Below, in pieces: positions 55,443 through 62,669 of a stretch of DNA of 64,000 bases (position 1 is its first letter; every line of letters starts with the position of its first letter). The stretch lies in the NCBI RefSeq assembly GCF_002021565.1, contig NZ_MSZX01000012.1:161656-225655 (forward strand). Direction: 5' to 3'. This DNA is from Paenibacillus selenitireducens (GTDB taxonomy: Bacteria > Bacillota > Bacilli > Paenibacillales > Paenibacillaceae). The position numbers were made by a program, and so were the translations under genes. The notes under the pieces were generated by a model that was given only the letters and a program-made list of their open reading frames with translations, did not search any database and was not told the DNA's origin.

Positions 55443-57299
55443 ATGCAGACGATCCTGCATTTCTTAGAGCTTCGATTATATTTTCAAGACCAGTCTGTAC
55501 ATCAGTCATTTCCGGTGACCGTGGAGAAGCTTACCCTCGTATGGTACTGTACGCCGCGTTATGCGAAGCAGATTGTTCGCAAGCTGAGTGATCAGGGCTG
55601 GATTCATTGGCAACCCGGTCAAGGTCGGGGGCATTCCTCGGTCCTCACGTTCTTAACCGATTCGAGCGACATCCTGTTGGATGAAGTCAAGCAGAAGATG
55701 GAGCAAGGCCAGGTCAAGGAGGCCATGGATTGGATGAATCGGTTCGGAAACACACACGCCAAAGAACAGTTCATGGATTGGATGTCGGAGGGGATGGGCT
55801 TTTCGACGCAGACGGTCTCAAACGTACCGCAGGATATCCTGCGTTTCCCTGTCTATCGCACCCTGTTCACGCTGGATCCAGGCCTTGTCTATTATGCCTT
55901 TGATTCACATATGGCGGCCCAGTTGTTCAATACACTTGTGGAATATGACCACGTCAGCCGTACGATCCTCCCCTGCATCGCACACTCTTGGGAGCATACG
56001 CCGGATGGCCGGGAATGGACCTTTCATTTGAAAAAGAACGTCTTGTTTCACCACGGACGGGAGCTAACCGCACAGGATGTCGTGTACTCTATCGACCGAT
56101 TACGCAGAAATCCGAAAACGTATCCATCCAACTGGATGTATCAGGACATCGAGCACATTGAGGCCATCGACGCTAAAACTGTACGGTTTCGCTTGATGTA
56201 TCCCAATTATTTGTTCCTACGTTTCCTATGTACCATTTCCTCGAGTATCGTACCAGAGGATATCGTCAGCCAGAAAGGGGCGGATTTCGCGAAACATCCG
56301 GTTGGGACGGGCCCTTTTCGCATCGAACGTTTCGATGAAGGGGTCTGTATACTGGAGGCCTTCCCCGGACACTTCCGGGGCCGCCCCCACTTGGATCGTG
56401 TCGAAGTATTTATCTTGTCGAACATGGAGGCGGGACGAATTCGAGAGCCTGATTGGACTTCTGTCATGTCTTCGGACGGGGATGCATCGCATGCTCAACG
56501 TGATCAGATATTGCAGACTAAGGAGGAGTGGAATGACCTAGAGACGTTATTTTCGTGCTGCAGTATTCTGGTATTTAACCAGCTAAAGGCTGGCCCGCAA
56601 AACCATCCGTCGTTCCGGCGAGCACTGCATCACATCTTGGATCGGAAGCAGATGATCCTTGATCTTGGGGACCACCTCATCCATCCGGCTGAAGGATTCC
56701 GTCCGACCTTCTCTCATGCCAGTTCGAGCATTGACGGTGATCATGCACTTCATCCACCCGAGATCATAGACTTATTACATGATAGTAAGTATCGCGGGGA
56801 ACGTCTTCATTTTGTGACGAGCACCTACCACGAAACCGAAGCACGCTGGATTCAACAACGCTGTCAATCTTACGGAATACACATGGACATTACGATTCGG
56901 AATGAAGCTCCGGAGACGGCTGATTCGCCTCCGTCCCCGCCGTACGACTGCCGTTTGTTCGGGTTTGTCCTCACGAATAATGAGGTGTCGGAATTAGAGC
57001 TGTATGCGCAGCAGAATTATTTCTTACCTGCTTTTGACGAAGAGATGGCCCGAAGCGTACAGGATGGCATGCAGTCCATTCTTCGCGAACCTGATCCAAC
57101 CGAACGCCAACGAAAGTTTACGAAATTGGAAGGTTTTCTGCGTGACACGCATGCAGTCCTGTTCCTTGTTCATAAAAAGAATAATACCGTGTACCATAAG
57201 TCCGTCCGTGGCATTCATATCAACACCTACGGCTGGCTCGACTTTTATAGAATATGGTTTCCGCCGCAGATGGAAGCCGTTAAGTCGTGGGGGCAGTAA
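55443..57299 (+). CDS. SgrR-like regulator with periplasmic-binding-protein-like domain
   Basis: 618 residues from the ATG at 55443 after GAGGTTAATT; an ATG four codons earlier lies inside this site. N-terminal HTH of the SgrR type at about 25-70 (VTVEKLTLVWYCTPRYAKQI, VRKLSDQGWIHWQPGQGRG). From about 135 a family-5 oligopeptide-binding domain: LFNTLVEYDH, AHSWEHTPDGREWTFHLKKN, FHHGRELTAQDVVYSIDRL, VGTGPFRIERF. No signal peptide, so the binding domain is intracellular and probably senses a ligand. Divergent from the MFS gene it probably controls. Confidence 0.87.
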   Translation: MQTILHFLELRLYFQDQSVHQSFPVTVEKLTLVWYCTPRYAKQIVRKLSDQGWIHWQPGQGRGHSSVLTFLTDSSDILLDEVKQKMEQGQVKEAMDWMNRFGNTHAKEQFMDWMSEGMGFSTQTVSNVPQDILRFPVYRTLFTLDPGLVYYAFDSHMAAQLFNTLVEYDHVSRTILPCIAHSWEHTPDGREWTFHLKKNVLFHHGRELTAQDVVYSIDRLRRNPKTYPSNWMYQDIEHIEAIDAKTVRFRLMYPNYLFLRFLCTISSSIVPEDIVSQKGADFAKHPVGTGPFRIERFDEGVCILEAFPGHFRGRPHLDRVEVFILSNMEAGRIREPDWTSVMSSDGDASHAQRDQILQTKEEWNDLETLFSCCSILVFNQLKAGPQNHPSFRRALHHILDRKQMILDLGDHLIHPAEGFRPTFSHASSSIDGDHALHPPEIIDLLHDSKYRGERLHFVTSTYHETEARWIQQRCQSYGIHMDITIRNEAPETADSPPSPPYDCRLFGFVLTNNEVSELELYAQQNYFLPAFDEEMARSVQDGMQSILREPDPTERQRKFTKLEGFLRDTHAVLFLVHKKNNTVYHKSVRGIHINTYGWLDFYRIWFPPQMEAVKSWGQ

Positions 57300-57341
57300 T
57301 AGCTACTTTTCTAGAACAATTCCCTGAATAAGCTTACAGAT

Positions 57342-57370
57342 AGGTCGGTATATCAGATACCGGCCTTTTC
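57342..57370 (+). terminator. Terminator of the SgrR-like gene
   Basis: GGTCGGTA-TATCAGA-TACCGGCC followed by TTTTC. Confidence 0.8.
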
Positions 57371-57434
57371 ATTCGTCCATCGGAACCCGCTTCATGCTGC
57401 CTAAGGTCCCCTCCCATCCATAAATAATTACGTA

Positions 57435-57488
57435 TTGCCAAAATACTTGTGATGTTATATATTTTACTTACCTACCGGTAAGTAAAAT
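57435..57488 (+). promoter_or_regulatory. Promoter with 12+4+12 palindromic TetR-type operator
   Basis: TTGCCA (57435-57440), exact 17-base spacer, TATATT (57458-57463). Overlapping the -10 is the perfect palindrome ATTTTACTTACC-TACC-GGTAAGTAAAAT (57461-57488), the form typical of TetR/AcrR-family operators. No tetR gene lies near, so the regulator is encoded elsewhere. Confidence 0.8.
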
Positions 57489-57526
57489 GATGTGAGACTG
57501 GAACTACTTTTAAGGAGGAAGCAAAC

Positions 57527-58609
57527 ATGAATCCATCAACACAACGAATAACGGCTCTCGATTATGCGAGGGCTTGGGCGATCTTCGGGATGATTATCGT
57601 TAACTATACACTCGCCATGCAGGCAGAGCAGGAAGGAACAACATGGTTGCGTGTCGTCTCGGGGATGCTGCAGGGAAGAGCTTCTGCTTTATTCGTTATC
57701 CTAGCAGGCATCGGCGTGTCTCTTATGACAGCCAAGGCAAGGAAGAGCATGGATCGAGCCATGCTACGACAACAACGTATGAGCTTATATCGTCGCTCTG
57801 TTTTTCTGTTCGGAGCTGGCCTGCTGTTATTGCTTATGGGCTGGAACGCCGATATTTTACACTATTATGCCGTATTCATGCTTGTCGCTGCGGCTCTTTT
57901 TCACATCTCGGATCGCAAATTACTTGGGCTTGCTGCGGTTATCCTCCTCGTATCACAATGGGGATTGATTCAATTCGATTACAGCGAAGGTTGGGATTCA
58001 AGTTTTCATGTGTATAACGGATTTTGGACCGTGGAGGGGTTTATTCGAAATCTCGTATTCAATGGATTCCATCCGATCTTTCCGTGGGTATGCTTTTTCC
58101 TGATCGGGATGTGGATGGGTAGAAAACGGGGGCTGCTTGCTAAGGAAAATCGTCAAAAACTACTATTCTATTCGTTATTAGGAACGGTGGTCTTGGAAAC
58201 CCTGTCCTATTACCTCATCCAATTCTCTTCGTCTGTACTGGATACGGATTCTGCCCATTATCTGTTTTCGACGAAACCCATGCCTCCAACCCTCTTATAT
58301 GTTCTCTCTGCCACCAGTTCGGCTGTCGCGATCATTGCGATTAGCCTGTACATCGTCCATGCCTTGGGGAATGCCGCCCTCACACAGGCCATGATCCATA
58401 CCGGGCAATTGTCATTATCCCATTATATCGGCCATATCGTGATTGGATTAGGTATACTTGAGATGGTGGATTATTTAGAGAACGGTAGTCTAGCCTTCGC
58501 CGTTGCTTATGGCTGTGCATACTTTATGCTAGCTATCCTCTTTTCCTATGTTTGGAGAAAAATAATGCCAAGAGGTCCGATCGAACTGATCATGCGGAAG
58601 GTTTGCTAA
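57527..58609 (+). CDS. DUF418/DUF1624-like multi-pass membrane protein
   Basis: 360 residues, about ten helices. The start RITALDYARAWAIFGMIIVNYT is the DUF1624/heparan-glucosaminide acetyltransferase-like opening, and the C-terminal half with GQLSLSHYIGHIVIGLGIL matches the DUF418 end (S-x-T-x-Y-x-x-Q type block modified). Such proteins may be acyltransferases, but no enzyme function is proven. AAGGAGG precedes the ATG; a strong TetR-type operator lies in its promoter, so it is probably induced by a chemical signal. Confidence 0.8.
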   Translation: MNPSTQRITALDYARAWAIFGMIIVNYTLAMQAEQEGTTWLRVVSGMLQGRASALFVILAGIGVSLMTAKARKSMDRAMLRQQRMSLYRRSVFLFGAGLLLLLMGWNADILHYYAVFMLVAAALFHISDRKLLGLAAVILLVSQWGLIQFDYSEGWDSSFHVYNGFWTVEGFIRNLVFNGFHPIFPWVCFFLIGMWMGRKRGLLAKENRQKLLFYSLLGTVVLETLSYYLIQFSSSVLDTDSAHYLFSTKPMPPTLLYVLSATSSAVAIIAISLYIVHALGNAALTQAMIHTGQLSLSHYIGHIVIGLGILEMVDYLENGSLAFAVAYGCAYFMLAILFSYVWRKIMPRGPIELIMRKVC

Positions 58610-58752
58610 GTCCGCGAATCTGGTTCAGAGTTAAATCAGACACCGATTTCTCTAGAAAATAACGTCCGCATATAGAATCATATTCGAGTATGCGAATAAA
58701 CCTCCTATTTGCCGTCTGGTGCAAGCTTGCCGCATGAAAACCCCAGTCAATT

Positions 58753-58782
58753 TTGACAAATAAAGTGAGGGAGTGGTAAATT
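58753..58782 (+). promoter_or_regulatory. Promoter of the DUF4062 gene
   Basis: TTGACA (58753-58758), 18-base spacer, TAAATT (58777-58782). Confidence 0.5.
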
Positions 58783-58816
58783 CTTTTTATACTAATTCTT
58801 TAATTTGGGTGGGCCT

Positions 58817-59383
58817 ATGAGAAAAAAATTACAAATTTACATATCGTCTACTTTCAACGATCTTATTGAGGAAAGACATACCGCTGTTGAAGCCGTACTT
58901 CAAGCCGGTCATATCCCTGCTGGAATCGAGCAATTTTTCAAGGAAAGTCCAATGAAAATTAGGAAGAGATGGATCGACGAGTCCGATGTATTTATCCTGA
59001 TTCTCGGAGGATTCTATGGTTTAACGCTTCCTGATGAATCCAAGAGCTATACGCATTGGGAGTATGAGTATGCCGGAGAAGCGGGCAAACCTAGATTTGC
59101 TTTTGTTGTCACAGATGAAGCATTAAGACAAAAGCCATACGACTTCGCAGCAATTGAATACTATCAGAAGTTTCAAGAGTTTAAGCAATCGGTCATGGAA
59201 CAAATCCCTACTTATTATGTTGAAGATGTACGGCACATTAAAATGGTACTTCGTGATCAATTGCCGGAGTATGCAGCAAGAGACGATTTGTATGGCTGGG
59301 TTTCCGGCAAGGATGTCCCGGACGTTCAAAAGCTGTTGGAAGAGAATGCAAGATTAAAGGCGGAGTTGGAGAAAAAGAATTGA
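58817..59383 (+). CDS. DUF4062-domain protein
   Basis: 188 residues from the ATG at 58817 behind GGGTGGG. The opening KLQIYISSTFNDLIEERHTA, then SDVFILILGGFYG and YTHWEYEYA match DUF4062, a TIR/SIR2-like alpha-beta fold. In many bacteria it is fused to STAND ATPase or effector domains in defence proteins; here it stands alone with only a C-terminal coiled tail (VQKLLEENARLKAELEKK). Function unknown. Confidence 0.85.
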   Translation: MRKKLQIYISSTFNDLIEERHTAVEAVLQAGHIPAGIEQFFKESPMKIRKRWIDESDVFILILGGFYGLTLPDESKSYTHWEYEYAGEAGKPRFAFVVTDEALRQKPYDFAAIEYYQKFQEFKQSVMEQIPTYYVEDVRHIKMVLRDQLPEYAARDDLYGWVSGKDVPDVQKLLEENARLKAELEKKN

Positions 59384-59415
59384 AAGAGGGGCTGGCACAA
59401 CCAGCCTCTTTCTTC
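59382..59415 (+). terminator. Terminator of the DUF4062 gene
   Basis: GAAAGAGG-GGCTGG-CACAA-CCAGCCTCTTTC, then TTCC. Confidence 0.85.
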
Positions 59416-59619
59416 CGTCTTCCTTTAATATTCTCCTTTAATGGCCCCGAATGGTGCCCGCCAAGCGTTACAACCCACGTTACCCGTTTCATTAATTGCT
59501 GATGGTTCGCCCCTTTGGCGGCTACCATCGATTTGGTAGATGAAATCAACTTCTTTACCGCTTTTTACACGTCATTTGAGTAAGCCCTATATTCCGGCGA
59601 ATCCGCCTGTTCGGCCGAT

Positions 59620-59683
59620 GAAAAAAAGCAGTGGCGGACCAGGCACCCGGGAGACCTGGGACGGCAACTGCTTTTTATTACAA
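59620..59683 (-). terminator. Terminator of the VOC-family gene
   Basis: Minus strand: GCAGTTGCC-GTCCCAGG pairs with CCTGG-CC-GCCACTGC and continues TTTTTTT. The stretch 59416-59619 between this and the DUF4062 terminator shows no supported gene. Confidence 0.75.
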
Positions 59684-59700
59684 TCATCGTTCTTGTTTTC

Positions 59701-60150
59701 TCATTGCAACCGATCATCATACATAAGCTGGATTTGAATACCGAACGGGTCTTCAATAATTCCATATGCTTTGCTAAACACATTGCTGGATAAAGGTACA
59801 ATGACCCTTACTCTATCATCCGTAATCAAACTCTTGTAAAAATGTTCAATTTCCTCTAGGTCTGCACTTTGAATGCACAATGAGACGTTATTTCCAGCTG
59901 CATATTTTTCTTTGACATCCATCGTATCTTCCGCCAGCATTACCTTGGTTTTTCCGATGGAAAAAACGGAGTGGGAAATATAATGCTTATTTTCATCCGT
60001 AAGCTGCAAAGTGCTGTCGCGTTTTGCCATGTCTTCATAGGTAACAAGCAGTAATTCCTCTGCGTTAAAATGCTTTTTGTAAAAATCGACAGCTTCTTTC
60101 GCTCTTCCATTCATAGATAAGAAAATCGCTACTTCTAGTGTTGCACTCAT
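59701..60150 (-). CDS. VOC-family (PhnB-like) protein
   Basis: 149 residues from the ATG at 60150 behind AAGGAG; a longer frame from 60240 is not favoured. Starts with SATLEVAIFLSMNGRAKEAV followed by DFYKKHFNAEELL, the glyoxalase/bleomycin-resistance fold of the PhnB type; GIIEDPFGIQIQLM closes it. Small metal-binding or dioxygenase-like protein of unknown substrate. Divergent from a WYL regulator with a palindrome between them. Confidence 0.85.
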   Translation of the reverse strand: MSATLEVAIFLSMNGRAKEAVDFYKKHFNAEELLLVTYEDMAKRDSTLQLTDENKHYISHSVFSIGKTKVMLAEDTMDVKEKYAAGNNVSLCIQSADLEEIEHFYKSLITDDRVRVIVPLSSNVFSKAYGIIEDPFGIQIQLMYDDRLQ

Positions 60151-60219
60151 GGGATTCGTCTCCTTATGCGTCATTATGTCAGGTAACTTGATATCTACCT
60201 TGAGTTTATTATAATATAT

Positions 60220-60244
60220 AAAGGTATCAATTAATGACACCTTT
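60220..60244. promoter_or_regulatory. Palindrome between the VOC and WYL genes
   Basis: AAAGGTATCA-ATTAA-TGACACCTTT is a 10+5+10 inverted repeat with one mismatch pair, next to a TATAAT on the minus strand. Likely operator of the WYL regulator. Confidence 0.6.
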
Positions 60245-60258
60245 ATGAGGACGTTACG

Positions 60259-61206
60259 ATGAACAAATCAGAACGATTAAATGACATGATCCGGTACTTA
60301 AACGGCCGAGAATTTTTTAATTTGAATGACCTGAAGGAGAAATATAAGATTTCAAAAAGTACGGCTCTGCGGGACATTGATTCATTAGAACAATTGGGTA
60401 TGCCTATTTTTGCGGAACATGGCAGACATGGGCGGTACGGGATCTTAAAAAACCGGTTGTTATCCCCTATTACGTTTACGATGGATGAAGTGTACGCGCT
60501 GTACTTTGCCATGTTGACATTGGAATCGTATCAATCCACACCATTTCATTTAAGCGTGAATCGACTCAATGAAAAGTTTGAAAGCTGTCTTTCTCAAAAG
60601 CAAATCGAGCAAATTCGCAAAATGAAAAAAGTGCTGCAATTTGAAATGTACACGCATCGTCATGCCAGCCGATTTTTGGATCTAATCTTAAAAAGCATTC
60701 TGAACGAGAGCAGCTGCACGATTCAATATTCGAAAAATAATAAGAAAAAAAGCCACCGTGTTCAATTTTTCAAAATTTCTGCCAAGTTTGGTCAATGGTA
60801 TGCTGCCGGGATAGAGCTCCATACGAATCAATACAGAGTTTTCAGATGCGATCGAATAACCGCTATAGCGGAAGAAAACATGAAATCCCCATTTTCTGTC
60901 GATGAGCTCATTAGTCGTGCATTAGAAATTTATCGTTCCAAGTCTAGTATTGACTTTGAAGTAGAAATTTTAGAACAAGCGAAGGATATTTTTTATAAAG
61001 AACACTATCCTTCGATGAAAATCGAAAATGGTAATCGAACCGTCATTTCAGGATTTTATAATCCGGGAGAAGAGTCGTTCATAGCTGACTATTTTATGAA
61101 GTATGGCAATCATGTTATATCAGTGAAGCCTGAATCGTTAAAACAACTGATCCAGGAAAGAATAGAGCAGCTTTTGCATCACTATCGAACGTTAGAAAAT
61201 GAATAG
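60259..61206 (+). CDS. YafY-type WYL-domain transcriptional regulator
   Basis: 315 residues. Winged HTH at about 5-60 (LNDMIRYLNGREFFNLNDLK, ISKSTALRDIDSLEQLG), then a WYL-like domain at about 140-230 (CTIQYSKNNKKKSHRVQFFK, GQWYAAGIELHTNQYRVFRC) and a C-terminal WCX-type region. WYL domains bind nucleotides, small ligands or single-stranded DNA ends. Probably controls the divergent VOC gene through the palindrome at 60220. GAGG precedes the ATG. Confidence 0.85.
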   Translation: MNKSERLNDMIRYLNGREFFNLNDLKEKYKISKSTALRDIDSLEQLGMPIFAEHGRHGRYGILKNRLLSPITFTMDEVYALYFAMLTLESYQSTPFHLSVNRLNEKFESCLSQKQIEQIRKMKKVLQFEMYTHRHASRFLDLILKSILNESSCTIQYSKNNKKKSHRVQFFKISAKFGQWYAAGIELHTNQYRVFRCDRITAIAEENMKSPFSVDELISRALEIYRSKSSIDFEVEILEQAKDIFYKEHYPSMKIENGNRTVISGFYNPGEESFIADYFMKYGNHVISVKPESLKQLIQERIEQLLHHYRTLENE

Positions 61207-61428
61207 ACGCTTAGGAAAGATTGATCTTTACCAATATATATTTTTTATGTCAACATGCCACACGTCATACTCCGTGAATCGCCATCACCCTCCTTCTTCC
61301 TTTGGTATATTCTCTAAGAATGTTGATTTTCATCTGAGGCGCCATCTGCGAGCTTGGAATTGGATAATTGTTGGTCTATTGGGAAACGATAGAACATGAC
61401 TTTCATCTTCTCGAATCGAGGTTATGAC

Positions 61429-62049
61429 ATGAGTGACCCTAATACTTGCAACACCTCCCCATTGAAGCAGCAATTGGAGCAACAATTGAAAGAAATTTCA
61501 ACACTGGCCGAGCAAAATATGATGCGGCTAAGCAATGAAGACATGTGCCTCATTCAAGAATTCGAAACGATGCGCAAGGTGATGACTGATATCGTAACGA
61601 CGGCGGCTTCGTTTTATTTAAAATGCTATTTATCCCCTTATACATCCAAATACGAAGATTTGACGACTTGTGTGCGGCATTTATCCGAACGCAAGCATGG
61701 TGCGTTAATTGTCGTGGAGCGCAAAGATCTGCTTGAAGCGCTCATTCGCCCCAATGTACCTATCGGAGGGATGATATCGCATGCCTTAATCGAATCGATA
61801 TTTTATCCGGGAAATCCGCTGCATGACGGCGCTGTCTTGATTCGCTCCGACGTTGTTATATCGGCTGCAAATGTCCTGCCTTTGTCCAATATTCAAGCAA
61901 CAGATCAGAAACTGGGCACAAGGCATCGAGCGGCGATTGGCCTGACCGAACGTTGCGATGCCATCGTCATTGTCGTGTCTGAGGAGACCGGTCAGGCTTC
62001 ATTTGCCATCAACGGAGCACTCCATCCGATCAATATGGGAAACGCGTGA
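61429..62049 (+). CDS. cdaS: Diadenylate cyclase, CdaS type
   Basis: 206 residues from the ATG at 61429, seven bases after GAGG; 33 codon-frame bases upstream are not needed. N-terminal autoinhibitory two-helix region (about 8-55) precedes the DAC domain with HDGAVLI (about 140-146) and GTRHRAAIGL (about 170-179), the catalytic DGA and RHR motifs. Length and N-terminal helices match CdaS (YojJ) of sporulating Bacillus, not DisA or CdaA. Makes c-di-AMP from two ATP. The opuC operon in this window has a c-di-AMP riboswitch. No sigma-G-type promoter was convincingly found in 61207-61428. Confidence 0.9.
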   Translation: MSDPNTCNTSPLKQQLEQQLKEISTLAEQNMMRLSNEDMCLIQEFETMRKVMTDIVTTAASFYLKCYLSPYTSKYEDLTTCVRHLSERKHGALIVVERKDLLEALIRPNVPIGGMISHALIESIFYPGNPLHDGAVLIRSDVVISAANVLPLSNIQATDQKLGTRHRAAIGLTERCDAIVIVVSEETGQASFAINGALHPINMGNA

Positions 62050-62112
62050 TATCCATCGATAGGTTTTCTTCACTTCTGTCGGGCAATACGTATAGATCGA
62101 AACAACTCTAGC

Positions 62113-62151
62113 AAAAAAGGGACGAACGGCATTCGCCATGGTCCCTTTTTC
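62113..62151 (+). terminator. Terminator of cdaS
   Basis: AAAAAGGGAC pairs with GTCCCTTTTT across a 17-base loop. Confidence 0.85.
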
Positions 62152-62221
62152 TACATCTTAATTATTGCTGACTCATTTTATTTACAGCGCTGAACCCCAA
62201 TGAACCGTATCTTTCCGATTA

Positions 62222-62251
62222 TTGATTCCATTTATGTATCTCCTGTATCTT
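62222..62251 (+). promoter_or_regulatory. Promoter of the structured RNA
   Basis: TTGATT (62222-62227), 18-base spacer, TATCTT (62246-62251), about 35 bases before the outer stem of the RNA. Confidence 0.45.
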
Positions 62252-62283
62252 TATTATTTTTATTTTGCTGAATTTCAGTTAAC

Positions 62284-62482
62284 GTTCTTGTATTCACGAA
62301 CCCGAGAGCCTTAAGTGACCGAAGGGAACGGGTCGCCAGACTTAGGCTCGCAGTGGTTGTCCGGCTGAAATCACCCTCGGCACTTATTACTTCGGTCCGG
62401 ATCAAGGGCGTAAGCCCGCAGCGTGAATACGGTGTTGGTATATTAAGCTCATCCCAGTTCATCGGGGATGAGCTTTTCTTTT
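62284..62482 (+). ncRNA. Compact structured RNA with outer stem, pseudoknot and terminator
   Basis: GTATTCACG (62290-62298) is a perfect 9-bp match to CGTGAATAC (62422-62430), closing the whole unit. Inside: GAGCCTTAAGT (62306-62316) pairs with ACTTAGGCTC (62340-62349); GACCGAAG (62317-62324) pairs perfectly with CTTCGGTC (62390-62397) as a pseudoknot; GTGGTT pairs with AATCAC (62353-62358/62369-62374); GGGC pairs with GCCC (62406-62409/62414-62417). A strong intrinsic terminator AAGCTCATCCC/GGGGATGAGCTT plus TTCTTTT follows (62445-62482). I do not recognise the class with certainty; a raiA-motif-like RNA is one candidate. No protein frame is supported here. Confidence 0.7.
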
Positions 62483-62489
62483 ATACTTA

Positions 62490-62669
62490 AAAGATTAGCA
62501 CTGGGTTAAGAACGAATGTGGTGTTGGGACTTAGATCTCGTCACATAAAGTGTTTCAGCCCTAGCAATGTTCATACCCCGATTTAGCTGGTTGGGCCTAG
62601 AGCCCGTATCACCGTGCCAACCTGTGGAGAGCATTTGTTTTGGGTCCTAGTGTCATCCAAGGAGGTCAT
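62490..62669 (+). ncRNA. Candidate IS110 bridge RNA in the transposase leader
   Basis: The 180 bases before the transposase ATG are non-coding and hold nested stems such as GGTTGG (62589-62594) with CCAACC (62617-62622) enclosing GGGC/GCCC. IS110-group elements encode a bridge RNA at this position (left end, before tnp) that pairs with donor and target sites. The loops were not matched to element ends, so the call rests on position and structure. Confidence 0.55.

Noticed and set aside
59238..59619. Minus-strand frame of about 100 codons
   Set aside because: Overlaps the DUF4062 gene end and its terminator; no ribosome site or recognisable domain.
61199..61399. 66-codon plus-strand frame between WYL and cdaS genes
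   Set aside because: No clear ribosome site, low-complexity composition, no family resemblance.
62232..62462. 76-codon minus-strand frame
   Set aside because: Lies over the structured RNA, whose stems and terminator explain the sequence better.
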